A stretch of 64,000 bases of DNA from Metellina segmentata (lineage: Eukaryota > Arthropoda > Arachnida > Araneae > Tetragnathidae): contig OX375878.1 in assembly GCA_947359465.1 (NCBI GenBank), forward strand, positions 91,734,377 through 91,798,376. Direction: 5' to 3'. This document shows, one piece after another, positions 54,848 through 64,000 of the stretch. Below the pieces are notes generated by a model. The model was not told the origin of the DNA. It did not search any database and saw nothing but the letters and a program-made list of their open reading frames with translations. Within the stretch, counting starts at the first letter, position 1; every line of letters starts with the position of its first letter. Position numbers and translations under genes: made by a program.

Positions 54848-57262
54848 AACTGTAGGGGAAGGTGGGGCGCAGTGTCACAGTGAATTTCATTTTAAAGTGG
54901 TAGCAGAACTAGCTCCAATTTGTTTACAATCTTTTTAGCCATCTTGTTTTCCAGAAGTCTATGTGTTTTGGAAGAATTTGCATCATTAGTTACATTCCTG
55001 TAAGTAAATCTCTATTTTTGCATGTTCAAAGTAAAATTTTGTGTTTGTAGTAAAATTATCTTTATTCATGAATGGAGCTTATTTTATAACTAGCCACTGC
55101 ATGTCCACCTGTGACAGTTCTTTTCATGGGGCCAGGTGTGACCACAGCTGGCTAACCTCAGGTGATTGTTACGAATTCTCATTTGTAGTCTATTGGATAA
55201 CAGCCATAACGAAGTTGCCCGTGGTTTAGTTTGCTTCACAAACCAAATGGGAATTTTTAGCCTATTGGATAGCAGCCATAATGAAATTGCATGTGGTGTT
55301 GGTTTGCTTCGTAAACCAAACGAGAATTCGGCGTGGTCACAATCTCTTGGGAAAATATAAATATTTAATTGGAAAATGATTTATTAAAAGAAAATGAAAT
55401 GTATAAAGTATCAATCTGGTGTCAAACTTTTCGCAGATTTCAAATCCGTTGAAATTTTTAATCTATCTTTAACGATCCCGATTTTATTAAAAAGAACTAA
55501 ACAATGCCAGCCAAAATGTTTATTATTATTTTTTGCTTTCCTTCCTTGAAATTGTAAGAGCACAGGGAATGTAATCTGTTTATTTTTTGAACGCGAAGGT
55601 TGACATGACTTCACAAAATCTCTTGCAACAATATAAAAGATATTCAATTAAATATTTTTTATTTATTTAAAGAAAATCATATTTTTAGGTATCGATCTAA
55701 TGTGAAATCTTCTGCAAATTTAAAATCCATTGAAATTTTTACTCTATCTTTAACGGTCTTGGAGATAGAAAAAAGAACTACATAACTCCAGTTAAAAGTT
55801 TATTTGTTTTTTATTGTCTGCTGCAAAATCATTTCTCTGTGCAACATGAAAACAGAAACAAAATAAATAAATTTAGAATCTGTGATCTTTTAAGCTGTTG
55901 CATTCTATGGAAAACTAGAACTGTTCTAGAATAAGTTTGCCGCGACCCAAAAATTGCAAAAAATTCGGACTACTCATGTACCAAATCCCATCACTGCAAG
56001 TGCCATAGATTTGTCACTACTTCGCGTGCAGAATGAAAACAGAAAGACAAACACTTCCTTTTATAATAGAAGAGATGAATAATACTTTAGTAGTAAAGCT
56101 AATTGTAATAAATTTTTTTGTTACAAACTATGTCAGATGGGGTTGTGTTACAGAATGAAATGGGGCATACTGTTACATACATAATTTGTCAAACTAACAC
56201 ATTACAAACAAGCATATGCTTCACAATATAAATTTTATTACTCTTATAGCTCTGCATTTTCATTTTAAGATTTTTAACGATAAATATTAATGATATCATA
56301 AATAAATTGGTTAATTTTACCTAAATCTTTTCCTCCATATTGGTTTGCATTTCTTTTTATGTGACATTTACAATCTTTCTTTACATGATTAGCAGTTTTC
56401 TTTTGTTAATTCATTCGAAACATTCACAAGCTATCAAAATTATGTCTCCTTAAGAAATAAGTTCTTTCCTTAATAGCCCACCCCAAAAAACTGCACAAAA
56501 TAGATGATGATTGAAATATTTGATCTTGGCTGATACGCCATTTAAAAATATGATTACAGAGGAAATATTGAAGATGAAAAAAGCACTAAACCCTAAAAAG
56601 AACGAATTTCCCAAGAAGCAAAACAAAGTGAACCTGAGGAATAAGCCTAACGAGATATCATCAACAGAATATGAATTATGCTGATAGTCATAACATTTCT
56701 TTTTCAGACATTGCTGCAGACGACAACAATTAACAATGGTGATTACGCTATAGCTGAAGACGGACACCTTAAAGAACATTCACTCTATTGGGGAAGTTGT
56801 GAATTAGAACAATGTATGTTTTGAAGTGTTGTACACCAAAAGAATTTTTCCACCTTATAAATTTTCACGAACAAATAAAGTTTATTCATTAGAAAAATCA
56901 AAAATCATTGCCAAACTTGCTCTCCCAATTTCATCAGGAGGGACAATGAGAAAAGCAGAAATGCTGATTTTCCCTGTGGATTTGACTTCCCATCAAAATC
57001 TAAAATAAATTTACAATTTCTTTAATCTTATTTTATCATCTGCTTTGCAACTGTGGGCTAAACTCATTGCTAATGTTTTCCTCATATTTAAAGCTGTTCA
57101 TTGATACGTAAACAAATAAAAAGCGGCATTTTATTTTAAGTCTGCTTAAGGAATCATTAGATATCTTTATATTTAAATTAAAATGAATTTTTATAAAAGC
57201 CCATATTCCTTATATTTACTGTTGCTACTATAATGTAACACTGTACCCCGACAGTGGAGCAC
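54848..57262 (+). mobile_element. Possible pogo-like element, decayed, split by a Helitron
   Basis: TAGGGGAAGGTGGGGCGCAG at about 54852 and an inverted, poorly matched TGTCGGGGTACAGTGTTAC at about 57240 may be its ends. On the plus strand 56520-56640 reads ILADTPFKNMITEEILKMKK with basic sequence, and 56826-57008 ends PISSGGTMRKAEMLIFPVD. This resembles the C-terminal tail of pogo/jerky-like transposases of insects. Evidence is moderate at best. Confidence 0.4.
55090..56075 (-). mobile_element. Helitron family 2, complete non-autonomous copy (986 bp)
   Basis: On the minus strand: A|TCTCTTCTATTATAAAAGG at 56075, then CAGTGGCTAG|T at 55090. TC start, CTAG end, A/T flanks and no duplication fit a Helitron. 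Non-coding, with near-palindromes such as GGTTTACGAAGCAAACC. Reference copy for 13629-14837 and the 41.2/42.8 kb pieces. Confidence 0.8.
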
Positions 57263-58099
57263 ACAGTGTTATAATGTACATCACTTCCAAAAAACATTAA
57301 ATACTGGAAATAAATGTTACTCTTTTTAATTTTAATGATATGTGAGATGTACGTAAGAGATCAAAGATCATTTTAAGGGTTTTGTTTGACATCATCATAC
57401 CTTGATGCCACAGATGAAAATAAAAAACGTATAACACTGTGCTATACCTATCCCTACCATAAATAAAAGCACTGCTGATGGAATTAGATTTAGACCCATC
57501 AGTGTAAAATTCGTACAAAAGCAACAATGGAATTAAAAAGTTGGCAAAAAATTGTATAATTTTTATTGGACTTGCCCAAACCAGTAAAAATGAGAATTCA
57601 TCAGTATGCCAAGGTGAAAAGGGATCAAAAGGACATTCAGAAACGTAGACACCATCTAGAGCAGTTGCATTTAGGACAATTCACACGAGTCCATGTGTAA
57701 CCCAAAAGGAGGAAATATAAGGTTAATTCTTAAAAATTAAAGGAAATTCAAGAGATTAAGGAGGAATACAAGTATGTTAATTTCTAAAAGGGATAAAAAA
57801 AGTTTTAAGGAGGAAATCTTTTAGTAGATGTGGAAAGAATAGGACAAAATACAGTACATTTGAAGCGAAAAAAGCAGTTGAGGGGTAGCTAATGATGGTT
57901 TGGCAGAATCATATAGGTTTTTGATGGATGATGTGCAAAACATGCTTCACAAATAGGAAATGTGACTTTAGGGAATGGTTCAGTTCACAAATTTTTTAAC
58001 TTACAAAGTGCTTTTAATAATGATATATTAATAAAGTTTTATAAAAGCATGACATTTTAATAAATATATTCATATAACTATGAAAACAATATATAGTTA
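57263..58099. other. No gene recognised (HCCS intron 1)
   Basis: AT-rich, no supported features. Confidence 0.5.
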
Positions 58100-58101
58100 T
58101 A

Positions 58102-58482
58102 CAGTACAAAGTCCCAAATCCGGACTCTTTGTTAACCAACATTTTTTGTTTTTCTCACTTTTTTATACGTCTTTCCGACAATTTTTAAAGAACAAGAAGT
58201 TAAACCTGGACCTAATTGATGAAACAAAGCAAAATAACGGACATGTTCAGAGTAAATACCACACAGTAAAATTAGAAGATTTGCAAGTAAAATTTGTTGC
58301 ATAGTATTAAAAGGTTTTTTCCTTTTTTAAAAATTATTCCTATTTAAATAACTGCTTTTTTACTATTGATAAAAGGAAAATTCATGGTGTGTGTGTTTTA
58401 GATTAAAGTTTATTTGACAAAATATGCAAATAATCTGAAATCTGGAATGGCCGAGGTTCGGAGGATTTCGGATTTTATACTG
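58102..58482. mobile_element. TA-flanked miniature transposon (381 bp)
   Basis: Left CAGTACAAAGTCCCAAATCC and right (reversed) CAGTATAAAATCCGAAATCC, with TA on both sides (58100-58101, 58483-58484). Tc1/mariner/pogo-type miniature element. A 74-codon frame inside is not recognised. A related right end is at 63190-63298. Confidence 0.75.
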
Positions 58483-58682
58483 TAATTTTAGTTTTTTGAC
58501 TGCAGTAATTCTATTTCAGAAAAAGTTGCAAAATATAGGAATAAACATTCTTTTTTAAAATTTCAGTACTTTTCCACAAGCATTTTTCAAAGCAGTTAGC
58601 CTTCTTGATGTTAAGGGTTTCAAAAACCAGAAATATATGTATATAATTAACCTTGTAAGGGGCACAGGGCAACATCCATATA

Positions 58683-60208
58683 CACTGCTTGACAATTGCT
58701 AAGGAACAACCGATTTATGCAAAACTGCGATTCGGAAAGCCGCTCAATCGTAAAAAATGTAAGAGCAGAGGGTGTTGTAGAGCAAGGTCTCTTATCTGTA
58801 TAAAAAACAGTGCACATGATCTGTTTATCAATTGAAATTTCAAATAATAAAGTATCTTCAGAAAATCACGATTTAAGGTTTTGAAAGCCGTTCAGATAAA
58901 TTCCGTCTTGTGATGCAAGTATCAAGTGGAGAATGTCCGTAAGTCATCATTTGAGTGAATTTGACCATGGGCAAGCAGTTGGGGTGGCTCGAAGCCGGGC
59001 AAAGTGTCACACAAGTTGCTGCAGTAATGGTGTCAACAAACATTATTTCGCAGTAATAAAGAGCCGCGGAAGGTGGAAATGCTCTGAGAAAGCATGTTGA
59101 TGGTCGTGATAGGAGCACCACACCTAGAGATGATGCACATATATCCCTAACAGCAATAAGGAACAAACATCTCACTCCAGGACAGATTGGTTCAGAGCTT
59201 GCAACCGCTACCAGTACTCGTGTATCAGCCAAAACAATTTCTTAGCGATTACATCAAGCTCGCTTGTATGCACAGAGGCCTGTTAAGTGCGTTCTGTTAC
59301 AACCACGCCATCGTCGTGAAAAGTTACGCTGAAGTAAAGAACATATTAGTTGGAATCCTCAACAGTGGTCCACAGTCATGTTCTCCGACGAATCTCGATT
59401 CACCTTGAAGAGGGTTTCTGAACACCAACTACTGTAGAGAGAGATGGGTACCTGTTACACGCTACAGAATGCTTGTGAGGTTGATCGTTATGACTGAGGG
59501 GTCATGGTGTGGGCAGGCATTATACATAATGGCAGAACACAGATACACATCTTTGACGCTGGTGCCTTTACATCGCAGCGGTATTGCATGGAGATTCTCC
59601 TGGGTCACGTTCGTTTATTTATTTCGGGGTGCAGTGGGTCCAGACTTTCTGCTCATGGGAGACAATGCATGCCCACACAGAACAGTTGATGTCTCTGAGA
59701 CACTAGAGAGCGAAAATAATGAGTGCATGGAAGGGCTTGCATATTCACCGTACTTAAATCCTATTGAACATGGTTGGGATGATCTTTGTAGATGTGTTTC
59801 ACAAAGCAATCACCCACCCCAAACTGTACAGGCACTCAAAATTGCTTTGAGAGAGGAATGGGACAATATCCCCCAAGCACTCCTCGACTGTTTGGTGGAG
59901 AGCATGTATAGCATATGCTAAGTGTGTATTAGTCCGCAAGGATGCCTCACTTCTTACTCAGTGACTATATCTGTCATGGCTCCTGATAGAAAGAACATTT
60001 TCCCGAGACATTGGAAATTGCTCTAAGGAGCAGATTTTTTTCCTTTTTAGTATCTTGCTTTTTCATGTGCCAAAATCTGTAACATTTTGCAATATACTTA
60101 ATGCATAGTATCCTAATTAAATGTATACTAAGTTTCATTTCTTTAATCAATGAGTATTATTAATTATTTTAAAAATTGTTATTGTTTCTTAGCAGTTGTT
60201 GAGCAGTG
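58683..60208 (+). mobile_element. Tc1-like transposon (DD34E type, TA-flanked)
   Basis: Left CACTGCTTGACAATTGCTAA and right (reversed) CACTGCTCAACAACTGCTAA are imperfect inverted repeats, with TA on both sides. The transposase at 58890-59921 is broken. Confidence 0.85.
58890..59921 (+). pseudogene. Tc1-type transposase, DD34E, frameshifted
   Basis: The N-terminal part (58950-59230) is in fragments (SLTAIRNKHLTPGQIGSELA is the second helix-turn-helix region). First Asp in VMFSDESRFTL (about 59380). Then VMVWAGIIHNGRTQIHIFDA (59504 frame). Frame 59469-59921 carries FLLMGDNACPHRT (second Asp) and YSPYLNPIEHGWD (Glu), 34 residues between them by count, as in Tc1. C-terminus EEWDNIPQALLDCLVESM is typical. 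At least three frame breaks, so inactive. In life it would cut and paste at TA sites. Confidence 0.85.
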
Positions 60209-60210
60209 TA

Positions 60211-60850
60211 TTTTTGGCAGCCATTCTTCTTTACACAACTTATATCTAGTTTGAATCTTGTGATCAACAGAATCTTTCCTAGGATTCTAATGACCAATAG
60301 ATGAGGTTTTTTTATAGCCAGACTCCATGAAGTTGGGAATCAAGTCACATGGTTTTAAATGAGTCTATTACTTAAATTTGGAGAATAATGGTAATGTAAA
60401 CAAATAGAACCTAAATTTGGCTATTAAGAGTAGTACACATGTTCAAATGTTTGAAATTCATTGGTTGTACAGAATTACATAGAATAAAACTAGATGAATA
60501 TGGAAGTTCAATTCTAAATAAATGGGCATTGAGGCTATTGTATACAGTGAGAAGACGAAATAAAGCAGCAGCTGAACTGTGAGGAGAATTTGAATCAGCA
60601 CAGCACTTTCACGTCTTTTCAACGCAGTTGGGGCCTGGGAGTGCCCTGCCAATTTAAAATCTTCAATTGGAAGTTTTCCTTGTGGTTGTTATATCTTCTT
60701 ACAGGGTAAAAATGCCTCAATGCCCATTTCCTTAGAATCAAAGTAAATCAATAATAAAGCTTTGAAAATTTCAATAAAATCGATGTTTTAAACATGCCCT
60801 GGGTAACGTATAACATTTTAAACATAGAAAGCATGATTTGAAACAAGTCT

Positions 60851-60887
<37 letters not shown>

Positions 60888-61398
60888 ATTTCACCACATC
60901 AATGATACACATTAATTATTTTACAGTTAATGTGCATTAAAAGGTGTAGGTTGTCATTGTTTATATTCCCTTTCTGCTCTGAGGCAGATCTGCCTTTGTA
61001 AATGGATGAATTGATTAAATAGGAAATACCTGCCTTTGTGGAAAATGAATTGCCATAGTAACAAAACAAGTGGTTATGCTTAATTTCTGTGCATCGTTCT
61101 TTAAAAATGGGAACTACTTTAAATTTAAACAAACAAAAGTATTAATAACAGCCCAGGGATCTGGGCAAATGACACAGTGCACACAAGCTTTGAGAAGGCA
61201 CTGTCCCATGAGTCTGATAGTAAATGGATCACTTGATTAGGCTGGCCCAATCATGCTAGAGCCGTGTGATATGTTGTCCAATGTTGGTCATCACTTATTT
61301 TCAATCGATTCCATGAAGACACATTTTGTAGCAAACACATTTTAAATGAAGATTCAGGTTTGATACACACATAACTTTTACATTCAAGTTAGGGTGAA
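60211..61398. other. HCCS intron 1 sequence with a 29-base poly(A) run
   Basis: A29 at 60857-60885 could be the tail of a retroposed sequence, but no source gene, SINE head or target duplication is visible. The rest shows no features. Confidence 0.5.
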
Positions 61399-62319
61399 TC
61401 TATATATATAATTCTCTTACGTGGCACGCAAAAAAGATGTTATTTGTAATCGAGTTTTGGCAACATTGTATGATTGTTTGCTTATCACGAAACCTCGCGC
61501 TTCCATTTATATATATAATTCTCTCACGTGGCACGCAAAAAAGACGTTATTTGTTATTGCGTTTTGGCAACATTGTGCGATTATTTCTTTACCATCACGA
61601 AGTCTCGCGCCTCAATTGAATTCATAACGTAATCGGATGAAATTTTATTGAAAAAAATTTATTTCAGTCGAGCTGTTGTAGTTTGTAATAGAAATCAAAG
61701 AAAACGGGGTATCTTTTCAGGGCCAACAATTGTAGTTCAACAATACGCTTGAACCTCAACTTTAGACAACAAACTCAATGAAAAAGTGAGTGGCTCGAGT
61801 TCTGGGGAAATGTACACACAAACAACATGCTGGGTATTCAATTTCCAAAGCAGCGATCACATTTCGAGTCAAAATTTGCACAGTTTTAATTTGAATTCTG
61901 ATTTGAGGCACTGTATATATCTTTTCTGGGTGGAGTGGTCGTCCACGGTAAGTCGTTGGTCGCCAACTAATTTTTGTCGCCAAATCAAGAGGGCGGCCGA
62001 ATTCCGTAACAGCAGATAGGGTTGCCATAACAAAATGGCAGGTGTGAAGAAAATACGCAAAAGGTGAAGGTTACTAAATTTGGCGACAAATCGCCTTCTT
62101 ACCGTGAACGACCACTCCACCCTTTTCTGCAAACAGCAAATTTAGATTAGGAAAAAAAATATGTTTTTTTTTAAATTATTTTTTTTAAATATCATATTTT
62201 GTAAACAATCCCTTCTGCTAGGACAGATGTCTTCATTGATGCGAGCGAAGCGAGTGAGGATTGCAAAGCAATCCTCCGGGGGTTGGCGAGCGCCAGCGAG
62301 CAGGGGGCTGGCCCCCTAG
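61399..62319 (+). mobile_element. Helitron H5 (family 1), with a second start inside and a nested MITE
   Basis: Begins A|TCTATATATATAATTC at 61399 and ends GGCCCCCTAG|T at 62319. A second family-1 start (TATATATATAATTCTCTCAC) at about 61508 shows that one copy inserted into, or was truncated next to, another. A 193-bp MITE interrupts it at 61929. The 3' end lies only 25 bp from the HCCS exon at 62345. Confidence 0.75.
61929..62121. mobile_element. MITE with 8-bp TSD (hAT-type, 193 bp)
   Basis: Inverted ends GGTGGAGTGGTCGTCCACGG and (reversed) GGTGGAGTGGTCGTTCACGG, with similarity running on past 20 bp. CTTTTCTG occurs on both sides (61921-61928 and 62122-62129). Intact Helitron copies have a single CTTTTCTG at this site (for example about 17866), so the empty site is known. 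Confidence 0.9.
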
Positions 62320-62344
62320 TACAAATTAATTTTTTTAAACTTAC

Positions 62345-62616
62345 TCTGCATGCAGTGCTTCCCATTTTAAAACTTCCTGCCATGCTACTTCATTGTTCAC
62401 ATTGTGAATTCGTATAATGTGCGACATATCATTAGATGAAATATCTGAATCTTTCCACTTCCAGCCCTTCCGCAACATGGCATTCCAAAACATTTGTTCT
62501 GAAGGATAGACCCATGCTTCATTTTCTGTTCCAGCTTTTGGAATTGTTGATACTTGGCGGTCTTTTGGTAGAGGAAATGGTTGTTCAGGAGCTGGATTCT
62601 GATTCATAGGAGGCAT
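62345..62616 (-). CDS. HCCS: Holocytochrome c-type synthase, first coding exon seen
   Basis: Encodes [20 protein letters not shown], then [47 protein letters not shown] and KWEALHA, strongly HCCS-like. The IRIHN His corresponds to the heme-ligating His of the human enzyme (His154 by my recollection). The donor GTAAGT follows 62345, leaving a two-base codon remnant joined to the exon at 54334. The ATG at 62616 directly follows TTGCTGTTTAG, a good acceptor. Known HCCS proteins have 50-80 more N-terminal residues with Cys-Pro heme motifs, so this is probably an internal exon and its Met not the true start. Confidence 0.93.
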
Positions 62617-62626
62617 CTAAACAGCA
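62617..62626 (-). other. Likely splice acceptor before HCCS exon
   Basis: Minus strand TGCTGTTTAG right before the ATG of the exon. This suggests an upstream exon outside, or unrecognised in, the remaining 1.4 kb. Confidence 0.65.
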
Positions 62627-63189
62627 ATTTAGATTATGTTAAATAGTTATGCTACCAGCTGTACTGAAAAAAATTGGGAAATTTTAAGAAAATGTTTTAT
62701 AAGCTGTAAAACATAACATACGAACAGGCCATATATTTAATAAGCTTAATGTTAACATTTAAAATAACACTTATATTAAACCATGCAAAACAACAATTAT
62801 TTATTCAAAAAATGCAAACCCGTTACATTGTCTAATACATAAAATATTCTTGTAACAGGTATGTGCATAATAGTAAAACTAATAAATATTATATTTTTCA
62901 TTATTCTTGTAGGATTTGATAAAAAAAATACTGTTACCCCTGAAATTTAAAAGAAAGGAATGTATATTTTGTTGCTATCTTGAGCTCTTTTGTCTGAGTG
63001 TTAAGTTCCTTTCAGAACTCCTTACCATCATATGTATAAGAGAAAGACCATTTAATTATTTATTATTGCTGTAACATTAAAAACTACTATATTTCAAATT
63101 GATTAGTATTTGGGAGGTTTTCTCAACACTTTAATATTCGTATTTATATATATAAATATGCAATTTTACTACTGCAAACGCAAAATTCA
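62627..63189. other. No gene recognised
   Basis: AT-rich. The minus strand was scanned for Cys-Pro-Met/Val-His type heme motifs of the HCCS N-terminus, without success. Confidence 0.5.
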
Positions 63190-63298
63190 CATGTAGGGGT
63201 GTGTGTGTGTGTTAGATTAAGGTTTTTTTTTGACAAAAAATGCAAATAATCTGAAATCTGGAATGGCAGAGATACGGAGGATTCTGGACTTGGTACTG
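63190..63298. mobile_element. Right end of the 58.1-kb miniature element family
   Basis: Shares TGCAAATAATCTGAAATCTG and GGAATGGC(A/C)GAG with 58420-58482 and ends TTGGTACTG (reversed CAGTACCAA). No left partner. Confidence 0.6.
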
Positions 63299-63420
63299 CA
63301 TTTCTTGAATATACATTTTGTTTGAAATAAAATATTTATACATTTTGGATGTTTTTGATCCCCTGCTGCTGCCCATGATAGGTAATATTCATAAGTTTAA
63401 TAAATTTTTTTTTGTTGGAT

Positions 63421-63423
<3 letters not shown>

Positions 63424-63463
<40 letters not shown>
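63424..63463. repeat. (GA)n microsatellite
   Basis: About 20 uninterrupted GA units. The remaining sequence to 64000 shows nothing that I can name, though TTACGGACTCTAC recurs at about 63536 (as TTACAGACTCTAC), 63707 and 63915. Confidence 0.95.
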
Positions 63464-63466
<3 letters not shown>

Positions 63467-64000
63467 AGAATAGTAAAATCTAAAAAAAATAACTTTTCAG
63501 ATTGCTTCAGGGGCATTTCACAGTATTAAGTTGTTACAGACTCTACACTTCAGAAACATATTTTATCCTTACATTCTCTTACAGTGAAAATGTTTAAGCT
63601 GAACTTCAAGTAATTTTATATTTTAGGATGTAATTAAAACATTAACATTGAAAAAGATTTAAAAAATTCAAATTTTTATGAAATATAGAGATTTATATTG
63701 CATGTTACGGACTCTACATTAAAGGGACATAAATTTTTTTACTTAAATGGAAATGGCATTCCCTCTGAAACTAGCTGTTATTTCTATCTATTAAAATTTA
63801 CTTTTTACATTTTAGTTCATATATTAAATATCTGCACCACAAAATAAAAATTGGAAAGGACAAAAATAATTTTAAATGAATTATTTATTACATAACTCCT
63901 TGTTTACAAGCCTGTTACGGACTCTACACATTTGTCTCTTGTGAATATTAATGAAAATACTGAGAACTGTGTTCAAACTATTATAACAAAATTGTTTTAC

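Noticed and set aside
56450..56779. 109-codon minus frame, hydrophobic, membrane-like
   Set aside because: Antisense to a Lys-rich stretch that better fits a pogo-type transposase tail.
59187..59408. 73-codon frame in the Tc1 element
   Set aside because: Wrong frame relative to the recognisable transposase motifs (SLTAIRNKHL and VMFSDESRF).
60857..60885. Processed pseudogene ending in poly(A)
   Set aside because: No exon-like coding sequence or target duplication upstream of the A-run that I can recognise.

Overview
This is eukaryotic DNA: AT-rich, packed with transposable elements (TEs), with one host gene that I can recognise and no bacterial-style gene layout. The host gene's three coding exons encode holocytochrome c-type synthase (HCCS). 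The transposon mix (many hAT, Tc1/mariner, Helitrons, tRNA-derived SINEs, Ty3/gypsy) points to an arthropod. The coiled-coil gag at 27 kb resembles gags I associate with spiders, so an arachnid is my best guess, but that is inference.

Host gene: HCCS lies on the minus strand, with exons at 62616-62345, 54334-54251 and 40209-39993. Splice sites and reading phases agree. The introns are about 8.0 and 14.0 kb and consist largely of transposons. An upstream exon carrying the N-terminus is not seen.

Main element: 46624-53263 is a complete, apparently very young LTR retrotransposon. It has two 544-bp LTRs that look identical by eye, a 4-bp target duplication, a 65-bp tandem repeat in the leader, and one intact 1475-codon gag-pol frame. 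Its pol order is protease-integrase-reverse transcriptase-RNase H. The sequence is Ty3/gypsy-type but the order is that of Ty1/copia, as in the Gmr1 group. It sits in HCCS intron 2, in the opposite orientation to the gene, inside one arm of an inverted pair of Helitron fragments. The other arm preserves the empty site.

Layout: 0-1 kb, two hAT ends. 1.85-4.5 kb, defective hAT copy 1 with a perfect 8-bp TSD. 7.7-9.1 kb, LINE remnant. 9.4-9.7 kb, SINE. 10.1-11.4 kb, DD41D mariner. 11.7-15.1 kb, two decayed hATs, the second split by a Helitron. 15.2-16.1 kb, small hAT derivative. 16.8-19.1 kb, four tandem or nested Helitrons. 19.4-24.2 kb, decayed hAT pieces. 24.4-26.9 kb, Helitron end, minisatellite and hAT derivative. 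27.2-30.1 kb, broken Ty3/gypsy element of ordinary domain order. 30.7-37.6 kb, hAT copy 2 containing a 4.3-kb Sola-like or unclassified DNA transposon. 38.3 kb, 57-bp repeat. 40-62.6 kb, HCCS with nested elements. 62.6-64 kb, simple repeats.

Most of the window is a palimpsest of insertions whose order can be read from target duplications and interrupted copies. Only HCCS and the 1475-codon retroelement frame look functional. All other coding matter that I recognise is broken.
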